Assembly (NCBI RefSeq): GCF_000813345.1
Contig: NZ_BBQF01000004.1
Coordinates: 186,001 to 250,000 of the forward strand
DNA length: 64,000 nucleotides
Reading direction: 5' to 3'
DNA from: Sulfurospirillum arsenophilum NBRC 109478
GTDB taxonomy: Bacteria; Campylobacterota; Campylobacteria; Campylobacterales; Sulfurospirillaceae
Under the pieces are notes generated by a model. It was given only the letters and a program-made list of their open reading frames with translations. It did no database searches and had not been told where the DNA came from. Each line of letters begins with the position of its first letter. Position 1 is the first letter of the stretch. This document shows, one piece after another, positions 19,530 to 28,664 of the stretch. The translations under genes and the position numbers were made by a program.

Positions 19530-19556
19530 CAGACTTCCCAAGGGAGGTCTGTTTTT
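19528..19556 (+). terminator. Rho-independent terminator after the folD-lepB operon
   Basis: A 12-bp stem (AACAGACTTCCC with GGGAGGTCTGTT, one G-T pair), 2-nt AA loop and a following T-run. It begins inside the stop region of the M50 gene. Confidence 0.9.
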
Positions 19557-19579
19557 GGAATTTATAATAATCCTTGTGC

Positions 19580-19585
19580 TATAAT
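19580..19585 (+). promoter_or_regulatory. -10 box for rpiB
   Basis: Perfect TATAAT with the extended GC before it, 32 bp before the TTG start of rpiB. Confidence 0.65.
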
Positions 19586-19616
19586 CGTCCTTATTCCCTT
19601 ATTAAAGGACATTTCC

Positions 19617-20045
19617 TTGAAGTTTTTTATTGCAACCGATCATGCCGGCATTGCCATCAAACCCGATGTCATTGTCATGCTCCAGCACATGGGACATGAA
19701 GTCATTGATCTTGGACCGTTTAATGATGAACGCGTTGATTATCCTGACTACGCACACGCACTTTGCCTTGAAGTTCTTAACAACTGTGGAACACAAGGTA
19801 TTCTCATCTGTGGATCAGGCATCGGAATGAGCTTGGCAGCCAATAAACATACAGGCATTCGAGCAGCTCTTTGCCATGATGCCTACACCGCAGAGATGGC
19901 ACGTGCGCATAACGATGCCAATGTACTCTGTTTTGGTCAACGTATCGTTGGACTGGGTGTCATTGAGTCTATGCTCAAAGCATGGTGTACTACCTCATTT
20001 GAGGGTGGCAGACACGCTGAACGTGTTGAAAAAATAGAGTTGTGA
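19617..20045 (+). CDS. rpiB: Ribose-5-phosphate isomerase B
   Basis: 142 residues from a TTG start, chosen because SD AAAGGAC lies 7 nt upstream and the next residues (KFFIATDHAG) are the RpiB N-terminus. The active-site loops ATDHAG and ICGSGIGMSLAANK are present, as is RAALCHDAYTAEMARAHNDANVLCFG. It interconverts ribulose- and ribose-5-phosphate in the non-oxidative pentose phosphate pathway. The stop overlaps the region upstream of a small coiled-coil gene; apt follows, so the cluster serves phosphoribosyl metabolism. Confidence 0.95.
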   Translation: MKFFIATDHAGIAIKPDVIVMLQHMGHEVIDLGPFNDERVDYPDYAHALCLEVLNNCGTQGILICGSGIGMSLAANKHTGIRAALCHDAYTAEMARAHNDANVLCFGQRIVGLGVIESMLKAWCTTSFEGGRHAERVEKIEL

Positions 20046-20047
20046 CC

Positions 20048-20380
20048 ATGGCAGTAGAATGGATTATAACCACGGTACTTTTTTCAGCGTGTACCTATTT
20101 GTTAATTATGGTGTTCTACTTTAAAACACTTCTACGTAAAGAGAAGCGCAGTAACATTGTCGTCAAACAGACACTCAATGATGCTGAAGTGGTCATCCGA
20201 AAATATCAAGTACAGCTTCAACGATCCCTAGGCAATATTGATATTTTAAGCGATGAACTTAAAAAGGTCAAAAATGATCTTAAATCACTTCGTACACGTA
20301 ACAGTCAATACCGAATGGAAGGCGATAAACTCCGCCAACATATCAAAGAGCTCGAAGGAAAAATCGAAGCACTTTTATAA
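20048..20380 (+). CDS. Membrane-anchored coiled-coil protein, function unknown
   Basis: 110 residues from the ATG at 20048 (an upstream GTG at 20042 overlaps the rpiB stop). One N-terminal membrane helix (about 3-25) is followed by a continuous charged coiled coil (about 40-110, with LKKVKNDLKSLRTRN and HIKELEGKIEALL). It has no recognisable catalytic motif. It lies between rpiB and apt on the same strand, 2 bp from rpiB. A structural or scaffolding role is possible but not shown. Confidence 0.75.
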   Translation: MAVEWIITTVLFSACTYLLIMVFYFKTLLRKEKRSNIVVKQTLNDAEVVIRKYQVQLQRSLGNIDILSDELKKVKNDLKSLRTRNSQYRMEGDKLRQHIKELEGKIEALL

Positions 20381-20414
20381 TGTACCTGTGTTCTTGTTCT
20401 TGCTGTTTTCATGG

Positions 20415-20426
20415 TTTACATGTAAA
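20415..20426. repeat. Iterated palindrome TTTACATGTAAA
   Basis: Perfect 12-bp copy, 9 bp upstream of the structured leader element of apt. Confidence 0.9.
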
Positions 20427-20434
20427 CATTTTCT

Positions 20435-20497
20435 GCCTCAAAGAGGCAAGCTTTAGCGCCGAGAGGCTAACGTAGTTTTTTAGGCTTTGCCTAAAAA
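20435..20497 (+). ncRNA. Candidate structured 5' leader element, copy A (upstream of apt)
   Basis: Hairpin 1 GCCTC-AAA-GAGGC (20435-20447), a 20-nt linker, the conserved TAACGTAG (20468-20475), then hairpin 2 with a 9-bp stem TTTTTAGGC/GCCTAAAAA and TTT loop (20477-20497). It ends 29 nt before the apt ATG. Copies B (45151) and C (62157) share the layout but carry different stem bases with pairing kept, which argues for an RNA structure. Hairpin 2 is followed by mixed sequence and not a T-run, so it is not a plain terminator. I do not recognise a known riboswitch. Confidence 0.55.
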
Positions 20498-20526
20498 GCG
20501 TATAAAAAAGTAAAAAAGGCTATTGT

Positions 20527-21084
20527 ATGAGTCAATTAAGCGATGCTGATAAAATCTATCTTTTAAATTCCATTCGTGAAATCGAAGACTTTCCAAAACC
20601 AGGCATTAAGTTCAAAGATATTACAACCCTTCTAGGCGATGCAAAAGCGTTTACACTTTTGATGGATCACTTGGTTGATCGCTATACGAATATGGACATT
20701 GATTACATTGCAGGTATTGAAAGCCGTGGATTTATCTTTGGAGCTGCTTTGGCAACACGTCTTAAAACACGTTTTGTGCCTATTCGAAAACCTGGCAAAC
20801 TTCCGTACACCACCATCAGTGAAAAATACTCTTTGGAGTATGGTGTCGATGAAGTATGTATCCACATCGATGCATTTTCAGCCATCAAAACATCAAAACC
20901 AAAAGTCCTTTTAATCGATGATCTTATTGCAACAGGTGGCACGGCTACGGCTGCGGTTAATCTTATCAATAAAGCGGGTGCTGAGTGTATCGAAGCTTGT
21001 TTTATTATGAACCTTACCTTTTTACAAGGTGATCTTGATATTAAAAAAGTAACCTCTGTTTACTCTGTGCTAGAGGTGTTCTAA
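20527..21084 (+). CDS. apt: Adenine phosphoribosyltransferase
   Basis: 185 residues. It has the type I PRTase signature [18 protein letters not shown] (about 128-145) that binds PRPP, the [13 protein letters not shown] loop and the opening [16 protein letters not shown] found in bacterial Apt. It salvages adenine to AMP. Its leader holds the structured element copy A. The TAA stop overlaps the trpB ATG (TAATG), so trpB is translationally coupled to it. Confidence 0.97.
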   Translation: MSQLSDADKIYLLNSIREIEDFPKPGIKFKDITTLLGDAKAFTLLMDHLVDRYTNMDIDYIAGIESRGFIFGAALATRLKTRFVPIRKPGKLPYTTISEKYSLEYGVDEVCIHIDAFSAIKTSKPKVLLIDDLIATGGTATAAVNLINKAGAECIEACFIMNLTFLQGDLDIKKVTSVYSVLEVF

Positions 21085-22289
21085 TGTATATTCCAAGAGC
21101 TTCTAAATTTGACCCCGATCAAAACGGACACTTTGGTATATTTGGAGGGCGTTATGTTCCTGAAACATTGATGCCTGTTCTTTTGGAGCTTGAAAAAGAG
21201 TACCAGAGCCTTCGCTTCAATGAAAATTTTTGGACTGAAGTCGAACATTACATGAAAGACTATGTCGGACGACCTTCAGCGCTTTACTATGCTAAAAATA
21301 TCTCCCAAGAGCTGGGTGCAAAAATCTATCTCAAACGTGAAGATCTTAACCACACGGGTGCGCATAAAATCAACAACACCATTGTCCAAGGCTTAATCGC
21401 TAAAAAGATGGGCAAAAAACGCGTCATTGCGGAAACAGGTGCTGGGCAACACGGTGTTGCAACCGCAACGGTTGCTGCTTTGTTAGGCCTTGAATGTGAA
21501 GTCTTTATGGGTGAAAAAGATGTCGAGCGCCAAGAACTCAATGTCTTTCGTATGAAGCTTTTAGGGGCTAAAGTACACTCCGTTAAAAGTGGCAGTAAAA
21601 CGTTAAAAGATGCTATGAACGAAGCGATTCGCTACTGGGTTACGCACGCGCGTGATACCTTTTACATCATCGGAACCGTTGCAGGTCCTCATCCGTACCC
21701 TATGATGGTGCGTGATTTTCAAGCGATCATCGGCTATGAAGCTAAGGCACAAATTTTGGTCAAAGAGAAACGTCTTCCTGATATGGTCGTTGCCTGTATT
21801 GGTGGTGGCAGTAATGCTATGGGAATTTTTAGCCACTTTTTAGGCGATGAGGGTGTGAAATGTGTGGGCATAGAAGCAGGAGGTCATGGCATCGAAACTG
21901 ATAAACATGGCTGTTCACTTGCCAAAGGAAGCCCCGGTGTACTTCACGGTCAGATGAGTTATCTTCTTCAAGATGATGATGGACAGATACTCGAAGCGCA
22001 CTCTATTTCCGCGGGTCTTGATTATCCGGGCATTGGACCAGAACATGCGTACCTGAAAGAGCAAGGTGTGGCACATTACGACAATATTACCGATCAAGAA
22101 GCGCTGGATGCCTTTGTTTGGTTGAGCCGTAAAGAAGGTATTATCCCTGCATTTGAGAGTGCTCATGCTGTGGCATATCTCAAAAAAATCCCTAAAGATG
22201 AGATCAAAAACAAAGTTATTATCGTCAATCTCTCTGGACGTGGGGATAAAGATATGGTACAAGCAAAATCTATTTTGAACATAGGATAG
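21084..22289 (+). CDS. trpB: Tryptophan synthase beta chain
   Basis: 401 residues, standard TrpB1 length. PLP lysine Lys95 in [11 protein letters not shown], the phosphate loop GGGSNAMG, catalytic Glu in AETGAGQHG, and the C-terminal [10 protein letters not shown] are all present. It joins indole and serine to make tryptophan. The alpha chain gene is not adjacent, which is unusual; the gene sits between apt and dedA instead of in a trp operon. A full trpB elsewhere in the genome would make this one a paralogue. Confidence 0.95.
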   Translation: MYIPRASKFDPDQNGHFGIFGGRYVPETLMPVLLELEKEYQSLRFNENFWTEVEHYMKDYVGRPSALYYAKNISQELGAKIYLKREDLNHTGAHKINNTIVQGLIAKKMGKKRVIAETGAGQHGVATATVAALLGLECEVFMGEKDVERQELNVFRMKLLGAKVHSVKSGSKTLKDAMNEAIRYWVTHARDTFYIIGTVAGPHPYPMMVRDFQAIIGYEAKAQILVKEKRLPDMVVACIGGGSNAMGIFSHFLGDEGVKCVGIEAGGHGIETDKHGCSLAKGSPGVLHGQMSYLLQDDDGQILEAHSISAGLDYPGIGPEHAYLKEQGVAHYDNITDQEALDAFVWLSRKEGIIPAFESAHAVAYLKKIPKDEIKNKVIIVNLSGRGDKDMVQAKSILNIG

Positions 22290-22293
22290 CGCG

Positions 22294-23007
22294 ATGAGTG
22301 AATTTTTCAATAAACACTCTGGAAAACTTTTTACGCTTTTTATGGTTGTTGTACTCTCTACATTAGGCTATGTTTTATACATGGCACCCGTTGTTGGCAT
22401 AGAAAACAAATTCATCTACTTGATGAAACAGTATGGCTATATCATTCTCTTTTTCTGGGGTATGTTAGAGGGTGAAATGGGACTTGTGATGGCAGGACTT
22501 TTGACTCACACAGGTGACATGAATATTTTTGTTGCTATTTTTGTTGCAGGACTTGGTGGTTTTGCAGGGGATCAAGTCTATTTTTACATTGGTCGTTTTA
22601 ATAAAAAATTCGTCTATAAAAAGCTTCGGACTCAACGCCGTAAACTCGCTCTCGCGCATCTTTTACTCAAAAGATATGGTTGGCCTATTATTTTTATTCA
22701 ACGTTACCTCTATGGCCTTCGTACCGTCATTCCTATCTCCATAGGACTGACACGCTACAGTGGAAAGATGTTTGCCTTAATCAATCTCATCTCCGCATGG
22801 TTTTGGGCAGCGCTTACCATTGTGCCTACATGGTATTTTGGTCAGGAAATTCTCATCGTCATTCATTGGGCAAAACAACACTGGTATTTTGCTCTTCCAC
22901 TAGCGGGTATTATTGGCGGAGGAATCTCTTACTATTTTCACAAAGTTACCGACAAGACATTTAAGGAAAAACATGCATATCGTAGCACTCAATCAGAAAG
23001 TAAATGA
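22294..23007 (+). CDS. DedA-family membrane protein
   Basis: 237 residues with about five hydrophobic segments and the DedA core: ...GMLEGEMGLVMAGLL, GGFAGDQVYFYIGRF and FIQRYLYGLRTVIPISIGLTRYSG. DedA proteins are inner-membrane transporters/scramblases, some of which flip undecaprenyl phosphate or phosphatidylethanolamine; the acidic and Arg residues of the family are visible here. It starts 4 bp after trpB and its end overlaps pepA by 35 bp. Confidence 0.88.
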   Translation: MSEFFNKHSGKLFTLFMVVVLSTLGYVLYMAPVVGIENKFIYLMKQYGYIILFFWGMLEGEMGLVMAGLLTHTGDMNIFVAIFVAGLGGFAGDQVYFYIGRFNKKFVYKKLRTQRRKLALAHLLLKRYGWPIIFIQRYLYGLRTVIPISIGLTRYSGKMFALINLISAWFWAALTIVPTWYFGQEILIVIHWAKQHWYFALPLAGIIGGGISYYFHKVTDKTFKEKHAYRSTQSESK

Positions 23008-24427
23008 AACAGAAGCAGACGCTAAAATCGTCTTTGTTATCAATAAAGATTTAACCCACGCATCCGTCGTAAACGACAAAGAGACTTTAGAGCTTTTAGG
23101 CTTTAAAGGAGAGAGCGAAGAGAGCGTTTTTATCCCTTCAACTAAAACTGTGTATGTTGGATGTGATTCTCTTGATGCTGATGAGATTCGTTTAGCCGCT
23201 TCAAAAGCACTGGATACGGTAAAAAAAACCACGCTTAAAAGCCTTTGCATTGGAACATACTCCAATGACTGCCCAGGCATTAACATTAAAGCACTTGTGG
23301 AAGGTTTTATCCTCGGAAGTTACACGTTTGATGCGTATAAAAGTAAAAAAGACCCTCTAAAAATTGAAAAAATCACAATCTGTTTGGAAGACTATAGCCG
23401 TACCGATGTTTCGATGGAAACCGCAACAAAAGCATTACGTGCCGCGACAGCCGTAGCAGAAGCTACCAACTTCGCCAAAGCGATTGTCAATGCAACCCCA
23501 GAGGATATGACACCGATCGCATTAGCAGATGTTGCGCAAACATTAACCTCCATTCCAAACGTTACATGTAAAGTGATGAATGAAGATTTTCTCAAAGAAC
23601 AAGGCATGAACGCATTTCTTGCCGTCAATCGTGCAAGCGTACATCCTCCACGGCTGATTCACTTAACGTATAAGCCTGAAAATGCAAAAAAACGTCTCGT
23701 TTATGTTGGAAAAGGTTTAACCTACGATAGTGGTGGGCTCAGCCTAAAACCTAGTGAGCATATGGTTACCATGAAAGCCGATAAAAGCGGTGCAGCTGCT
23801 GTTATGGCTATCTTAAAAGGTGCGGCTACCCTTGAGCTTCCCTATGAGATTCATGCGATCATTGGCGCAACGGAAAATATGATCGGAGGCGATGCTTATA
23901 AGCCTGATGATGTTTTGGTTGCAAAGAATGGCAAAACCATCGAAGTGCGTAACACTGATGCAGAAGGTCGTTTGGTTTTAGCCGATTGTCTCTGCTACGC
24001 GCAAGAACTTAAGCCCGATCTTTTAGTGGATATGGCAACGCTCACTGGTGCATGCGTTGTAGCACTTGGCGAGTACACAACAGGCATTATGGGACACAAT
24101 AGCGAGCTTAAACACTCCATGCGTAAAGCGTCTGATAAAAGTGGTGAATTAAGTGGGTCATTACCGTTTAACAAATACCTTAAAAAGCTTCTTAAAAGCG
24201 CTGTTGCAGATATGTCAAACATCAGCTCTAGCCGTTATGGTGGCGCGATTACCGCAGGTCTTTTTTTAGATAACTTCATTGAAGATGAGAATAAAGACAA
24301 ATGGCTCCATCTTGATATTGCAGGTCCTGCCTACCTTGAAAAAGCATGGGGATACAACCAATCTGGCGCAACAGGTGCAGGGGTAAGAATGAATCTTTAC
24401 TGGATGATTGAGGAAAATAAAAAATAA
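22973..24427 (+). CDS. pepA: Leucyl aminopeptidase
   Basis: 484 residues when started at the ATG at 22973, which has SD AAGGAAA; an upstream GTG-type extension lies inside dedA and is unlikely. The M17 active site is complete: YVGKGLTYDSGGLSLKP, MKADKSGAAAVM and NTDAEGRLVLAD, which bind two metal ions and the bicarbonate/Arg. It removes N-terminal amino acids from peptides in the cytoplasm and may also bind DNA as in E. coli. A palindrome copy (23562) encodes VTCK. Confidence 0.95.
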   Translation: MHIVALNQKVNETEADAKIVFVINKDLTHASVVNDKETLELLGFKGESEESVFIPSTKTVYVGCDSLDADEIRLAASKALDTVKKTTLKSLCIGTYSNDCPGINIKALVEGFILGSYTFDAYKSKKDPLKIEKITICLEDYSRTDVSMETATKALRAATAVAEATNFAKAIVNATPEDMTPIALADVAQTLTSIPNVTCKVMNEDFLKEQGMNAFLAVNRASVHPPRLIHLTYKPENAKKRLVYVGKGLTYDSGGLSLKPSEHMVTMKADKSGAAAVMAILKGAATLELPYEIHAIIGATENMIGGDAYKPDDVLVAKNGKTIEVRNTDAEGRLVLADCLCYAQELKPDLLVDMATLTGACVVALGEYTTGIMGHNSELKHSMRKASDKSGELSGSLPFNKYLKKLLKSAVADMSNISSSRYGGAITAGLFLDNFIEDENKDKWLHLDIAGPAYLEKAWGYNQSGATGAGVRMNLYWMIEENKK

Positions 24428-24439
24428 GCTTGGAGCTTT

Positions 24440-25009
24440 ATGAAACAAAAAATTGTGTTAATCGGAGCCTCTACGGGAGGCCCTGGGCATCTTAAAAAGA
24501 TTTTATCTGCTATTTCGCCTACGTTTAATGGTGCTATTGTCATTGCTCAACATATGAACGCAACGTTTATTCCAAGTTTCATTAATCAATTTCAAAATGA
24601 GTTGCATCTACCGGTGCATGCTATCGATAAAAAAATGAGCCTCAAAACCTCGAATATTTATATCTGTCCTCAAAATTGTCACATGATTAGAGGGGATTTT
24701 TCACCCAGTATTGAACCCATTGTTGAGGGGGAAACCCCTTACAATCCAAGCATCGACTCACTTTTCTCTTCCAGTGTTGCGTATATCAAAGATGCTGAGA
24801 TTTTAGCCGTTTTGCTCACAGGCATTGGGCATGATGGTGCCAATGGGCTTAGTGAATTGCAAAAAAATGGGGCTACTTGTATTGCTGAGAGTGAAAAAAG
24901 TGCTATAGTATATGGAATGCCAAAGCGTGCTATGGAAATTAATCCTAATATCGTTTCGTTACCATTAGATGATATTGTACAAACAATTAAAAAATTTGGA
25001 GAGTCTTAA
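24440..25009 (+). CDS. cheB: Chemotaxis protein-glutamate methylesterase, catalytic domain only
   Basis: 189 residues that cover only the CheB esterase domain: nucleophile Ser11 in GASTGGP, His38 in IAQHMN and Asp in LTGIGHDGANG form the triad. The N-terminal receiver domain of enterobacterial CheB is absent. This is the normal form in Campylobacter and Helicobacter relatives and not a truncation, as a good start (GGAGCTTT ATG) is present. It demethylates chemoreceptors; four receptor genes lie in the window. One-base overlap with cheR. Confidence 0.92.
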   Translation: MKQKIVLIGASTGGPGHLKKILSAISPTFNGAIVIAQHMNATFIPSFINQFQNELHLPVHAIDKKMSLKTSNIYICPQNCHMIRGDFSPSIEPIVEGETPYNPSIDSLFSSSVAYIKDAEILAVLLTGIGHDGANGLSELQKNGATCIAESEKSAIVYGMPKRAMEINPNIVSLPLDDIVQTIKKFGES

Positions 25010-25851
25010 TGTGGTTCTGGAACAAGAAAAAAGCGCCTGAAGTCGCGCCCAAACACGAAGTGTCACCATCCCAAGAGTTCAATACCTTTGGGCTTCAAGA
25101 CCTTCTGCACTACATCAAACGTGAAATTGGTGTCGATCTGCTTTCAAAAAACAGTGTGATTGAAACCAAACTTCGCCTCTTTTGTGAACGCAAAGAGATC
25201 TACAGTTTTCGTAAGCTTTTTGAAACACTTCAACACGACAAAACATTGAGACAAGATCTCATCGACTTGGTCACGGTCAATGAAACTTATTTTTATCGAG
25301 AAGAGTCGCAACTTGATCTTGCGGTGCATTTTGCGCTTGCTATCCCCAATGTCAAAATTCTCTGCGCACCATGCGCTTCAGGTGAGGAGGTCTATTCACT
25401 CTCGATGCTACTTCAAGAAAAGAAAAAAGATTCACGAGAATTTAGCATTACTGGTATTGACATCAACGCAGAAGCCATTGCAAAAGCGCAACAAGGACTT
25501 TTTTCAGAACGCTCTTTACATAAACTCGATGATCGGATTAAAGAGAAGTTTTTTACCCATGAAGATCGCTTTTACCGTGTCAAAAGAGAGTATTTTTCTT
25601 CGGTTTCATTTACAAAAGTCAATATTTTTGATCACGAATTTCTCTCTTTAGGCAAATATGACATCGTCTTTTCACGCAATATGCTCATTTATTTCGATGA
25701 TGATTTTCGCCTTAAAGCCATTGAACGTTTTGCTAACTTACTCAAGCCTGAAGGCAAGCTCTTCTTAGGGCATGCAGACATCGTTCCTGAAAACAACTAC
25801 TTTGTCAAACACACGGAACATCGCCTCTCTTACTATGTAAAGAAGTCTTAA
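25009..25851 (+). CDS. cheR: Chemotaxis protein methyltransferase
   Basis: 280 residues. A short N-terminal extension (about 1-25, Lys/Pro-rich) precedes the CheR alpha domain and the SAM-binding Rossmann fold (VKILCAPCASGEEVYSLSMLL, about 117-137; DIVFSRNMLIYFDD motif; KLFLGHAD). It methylates glutamates of the chemoreceptors, opposing CheB. No C-terminal pentapeptide-binding insertion was evident. Last gene of the rightward operon; convergent with an isochorismatase-like gene. Confidence 0.94.
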   Translation: MWFWNKKKAPEVAPKHEVSPSQEFNTFGLQDLLHYIKREIGVDLLSKNSVIETKLRLFCERKEIYSFRKLFETLQHDKTLRQDLIDLVTVNETYFYREESQLDLAVHFALAIPNVKILCAPCASGEEVYSLSMLLQEKKKDSREFSITGIDINAEAIAKAQQGLFSERSLHKLDDRIKEKFFTHEDRFYRVKREYFSSVSFTKVNIFDHEFLSLGKYDIVFSRNMLIYFDDDFRLKAIERFANLLKPEGKLFLGHADIVPENNYFVKHTEHRLSYYVKKS

Positions 25852-25856
25852 ACTTC

Positions 25857-25868
25857 TTTACATGTAAA
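25857..25868. repeat. Iterated palindrome TTTACATGTAAA
   Basis: Perfect copy in the 21-bp gap between the convergent cheR and isochorismatase-like genes; AGA/TCT-like flanks add further symmetry. Confidence 0.9.
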
Positions 25869-25872
25869 AGAT

Positions 25873-26421
25873 TTACAGCCCTTTTACCAACGAACTAATG
25901 GTTTTGAATTGCGGATGATTGGCGCTGTGTAAAAGCTCAAACAGCAGTGATTCCGTTGTACAAAGTCGTGCGCCCTCTTGCTCCATACGACGCAGTGCTA
26001 TCTCGTGATCTTTTCGTTTACGAGAACCTATGGCATCGGCACAAATCATCACCTCAAATCCTGCCTCTAAAAGATCCAGCACGCTTTGTAAAACACAGAC
26101 ATGACTCTCCACTCCAGCAACAATCACACGCTTTACATGTAAAGTTTTGAGTCGCACCATCACCTCTTCGTTTTGGCAACAACTAAAGGTACGTTTTTCA
26201 TACACGACACCATCCTCAAGCAGTACACGAAGAGACGCAATCGTCTCGCCTAGCCCTTGTGTATATTGTTGGTTGCATAAAATGGGAACCTCTAAACTTT
26301 GAAGTCCTTGCACCAAAACCAACAAATGCTTTTCAATCAACGCATGATTTTCAATATGCCCAAAAAGACGCTCTTGCACATCAACCAATAACAGTGCTGT
26401 CTCTTCTACCAATAGACTCAT
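25873..26421 (-). CDS. Isochorismatase-family cysteine hydrolase
   Basis: 182 residues. The triad of the family is visible: Asp in LLLVDVQERLF, Lys in YEKRTFSCC and Cys in VAGVESHVCVLQ, the last with the cis-peptide loop. The length and the VESH motif fit the YcaC/nicotinamidase-related subgroup of unknown substrate, not true isochorismatase. Single gene between convergent and divergent neighbours. A palindrome copy (26132) reads LHVK in frame. Confidence 0.85.
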   Translation of the reverse strand: MSLLVEETALLLVDVQERLFGHIENHALIEKHLLVLVQGLQSLEVPILCNQQYTQGLGETIASLRVLLEDGVVYEKRTFSCCQNEEVMVRLKTLHVKRVIVAGVESHVCVLQSVLDLLEAGFEVMICADAIGSRKRKDHEIALRRMEQEGARLCTTESLLFELLHSANHPQFKTISSLVKGL

Positions 26422-26502
26422 AAGAACTCCTTACTTTTTTTGACTAGACTTTTTTAAGGCACTCTAAACTAAAATAATACCATTTTAAACTACGAGGCAT
26501 GA

Positions 26503-27042
26503 ATGAAACCTTCTGTTATGATTTTACCTGGATACCAAGGCTCTGGAGAGACCCATTGGCAAACATACTGGGAGAAAAAACATCCTGATTTTAAGCGCGT
26601 TCATCAGCGTGATTGGGACCATCCTATCGCTAGTGAGTGGGTAGAAGCACTGGAAGCTACGCTCAAACGTTTGGATGAACCTGTCTATTTAGTCGTACAC
26701 AGTATGGGGTGTTTGACATTGGCACATTGGGCAGCAACGGAAAATCATGCCCCAATTCGCGGTGCTTTGATCGTAGCGCCACCTGATCCTAAAGAGCCTG
26801 TATTTCCAAGCATTGCTGAAGGCTTTGAGCAAACACCTCTGCACGCTTTTGACTTTCCAAGTATCATCATCGCAAGCAGTAATGACCCTTATGCAAGCCT
26901 TGAATACTCAAAAAACCTTGCAAAGGCATGGGGAAGCACGCTCATAAATGTCGGTGAAAAAGGGCATATCAACACCGCGAGCAATCTTGGGCTTTGGGAA
27001 GAAGGACTTGCATATTTAGAGCAACTTCGAAAGCCTCAATAA
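26503..27042 (+). CDS. RBBP9/YdeN-type alpha/beta serine hydrolase
   Basis: 179 residues. The opening MILPGYQGSGETHWQTYWE is the RBBP9/YdeN family hallmark. Catalytic residues: Ser in VVHSMGCLTLAHW, Asp in ASSNDPYASLEY and His in EKGHINTASN. It is a small cytosolic esterase without known physiological substrate. Its own promoter (AATAATACCATTTTAA) lies in the 80-bp divergent gap. Its stop codon is within the terminator hairpin shared with the MFS gene. Confidence 0.85.
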   Translation: MKPSVMILPGYQGSGETHWQTYWEKKHPDFKRVHQRDWDHPIASEWVEALEATLKRLDEPVYLVVHSMGCLTLAHWAATENHAPIRGALIVAPPDPKEPVFPSIAEGFEQTPLHAFDFPSIIIASSNDPYASLEYSKNLAKAWGSTLINVGEKGHINTASNLGLWEEGLAYLEQLRKPQ

Positions 27043-27060
27043 GCCTCTTTAGAGGCTTAT
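27039..27060. terminator. Shared bidirectional terminator containing both stop codons
   Basis: Nine-bp stem ATAAGCCTC/GAGGCTTAT with a TTTA loop. The hydrolase TAA lies in the left arm and the MFS stop in the loop, so both genes end within one hairpin. Confidence 0.75.
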
Positions 27061-28236
27061 CCACGAAAGAACACCTGCTCCAACCAAACAGAGTGATGAT
27101 GTTATAAAACTCACATTAAAATCTCCCGTAAAGTCTATCATCACCCCTGAGAGCAATGGTCCTGCGATCTGCCCCACTCCGAAGAAAAGTGTTAACAGGC
27201 TTAAAATACGCGCCGTATGGTGTATGCCAAAAAGTTCTGCACTCAAAGTTGCCATAATGGAAGGTACCGCCCATGTCGAGAGTCCAAAAAGAGTCGCCGA
27301 GACAAAAAGCCAACTCGGAGGCAAGGATGAAGCAAGCATAGAGTGCGCCACAGCTTGCAGTAAAAAAAGAACTCCTAGCGTTTTGTGACGTCCTAAACGA
27401 TCACTAACCATGCCAAACAATGGTCCCGAAAAGAGACTTGCAAAACCCAAAATTGACCAAAATATTCCTGATATTTCTGTGCTGACGCCCCATTTTCGCA
27501 CAGCCGTTAAAACAAAAAAAGTCATATACATAATGGCAGTCATACCGAAAATTCCAAACAAAACACCTGTTTTCAAGAAAGCTCGTGAGCTTAAAATCGT
27601 TTTGAATTCGAGAGCATCGTAATCCGATGAAAAGGAGCTATGAATGGCAAAAGCTTTTAGGGTACCGTGTGCAAACCACGCAATGAGCATAATAATGAGT
27701 GCAAACAGACTCCAACCCAAACGCCATTCAGGGAAAGGGAAAAATTCAAGATACGGGACAATAACACCACTGGTGATAATACCAAAACCAATGCCCGCGA
27801 CCACCAAACCTGTCGCTTGCCCTTTGATGTGAGAAGGAACAACTTGCGCAATGTAGGTCATAATAGCGATATTGGCAAGAGCGCCAAAAAAGCCCGTAAT
27901 GGAAAAAATAAGTGCTGCACTCCAGTAATTAGGTGCCAGCACCATCAATCCCATACTAAGCGCTTGTGTGAGAAGCGAACGTGTAATAAGCGTTGCCGCC
28001 CCAAATTTGCGGTAAAACGGGGATGTGACAAAAAGCCCTATAAAGTACCCCACAAAATTGGCACTTCCAACGATGCCCGCTTCCGTGGCATCCATCAAAA
28101 GCTCGCCTTGCATACTTGGGAGAATCATCCCAAAGGCAAAGCGAGCTAACCCAAGGCAGGCAAAAACGACAAGAACGCCTGCAATGATAGGTTGTAGATG
28201 CGCTCTAACAGCCACAACTTTGGCCGCCTGAGGCAA
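27049..28236 (-). CDS. MFS transporter, YbfB/YjiJ type
   Basis: 395 residues with 12 predicted membrane helices. The first helices carry CLGLARFAFGMILPSMQ, the YbfB/YjiJ family opening, and loop 8-9 has GMVSDRLGRHKTLG. The substrate is unknown. The start overlaps the 3' end of the upstream cupin gene by 32 bp, so the two form one unit. Its end lies inside a shared hairpin terminator. Confidence 0.82.
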   Translation of the reverse strand: MPQAAKVVAVRAHLQPIIAGVLVVFACLGLARFAFGMILPSMQGELLMDATEAGIVGSANFVGYFIGLFVTSPFYRKFGAATLITRSLLTQALSMGLMVLAPNYWSAALIFSITGFFGALANIAIMTYIAQVVPSHIKGQATGLVVAGIGFGIITSGVIVPYLEFFPFPEWRLGWSLFALIIMLIAWFAHGTLKAFAIHSSFSSDYDALEFKTILSSRAFLKTGVLFGIFGMTAIMYMTFFVLTAVRKWGVSTEISGIFWSILGFASLFSGPLFGMVSDRLGRHKTLGVLFLLQAVAHSMLASSLPPSWLFVSATLFGLSTWAVPSIMATLSAELFGIHHTARILSLLTLFFGVGQIAGPLLSGVMIDFTGDFNVSFITSSLCLVGAGVLSWISL

Positions 28237-28579
28237 CCATCTCTATGTTATCGTCTTTATTTGGAACTAAACAGAGAAATTCATAATCCTCATCACCAAT
28301 GACATTATACGAATGAGGTACACCCGCTGGAATAAAAATAATGTCATCTTTCACGGCGATAAAACTCTCGTCTCCCATTCGAACGCGTGCTTTGCCTTTA
28401 AGAACGTACTGTTCATGCTCTACGGTGTTCGTATGAAAAGGCATATGTCCGTCTTTTTTAATGACAAATTTTCGCATCGCAAAGTTTGTTTCAATGCTTG
28501 GAGCAATGAGCATTTGCATACTTGCACCTTCGCCTGCTTGAAGCGGCGTACTTGCTATTTCGTGGAGAGATCTTTTCAT
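28205..28579 (-). CDS. Small cupin-fold protein
   Basis: 124 residues, one cupin_2 barrel. Motif 1 is HTNTVEHEQYVLKGKARV and motif 2 has PAGVPHSYNV, giving two or three His and a Glu as metal ligands. The C-terminus has Cys at GGQSCGC. Cupins of this size are dioxygenases, isomerases or sensors; nothing distinguishes these here. Coupled to the downstream MFS transporter, so it may act on the transported compound (inference). Confidence 0.8.
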   Translation of the reverse strand: MKRSLHEIASTPLQAGEGASMQMLIAPSIETNFAMRKFVIKKDGHMPFHTNTVEHEQYVLKGKARVRMGDESFIAVKDDIIFIPAGVPHSYNVIGDEDYEFLCLVPNKDDNIEMVASGGQSCGC

Positions 28580-28589
28580 GATTTATCCT

Positions 28590-28599
28590 TTACATGTAA
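28590..28599. repeat. Iterated palindrome TTACATGTAA
   Basis: Core copy directly upstream of the cupin gene SD (minus strand), between htpX and the cupin gene. Confidence 0.85.
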
Positions 28600-28664
28600 C
28601 GATAATATTCGATAATTTTTACTTTTAAAGTGCTTTATTCTAGCGCAAAGATTTTAAGTGCGCC

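Noticed and set aside
24440-25009. cheB as a truncated gene missing its receiver domain.
   Set aside because: It has a good start and SD, a complete catalytic triad, and the short form is normal in Campylobacter-type chemotaxis.
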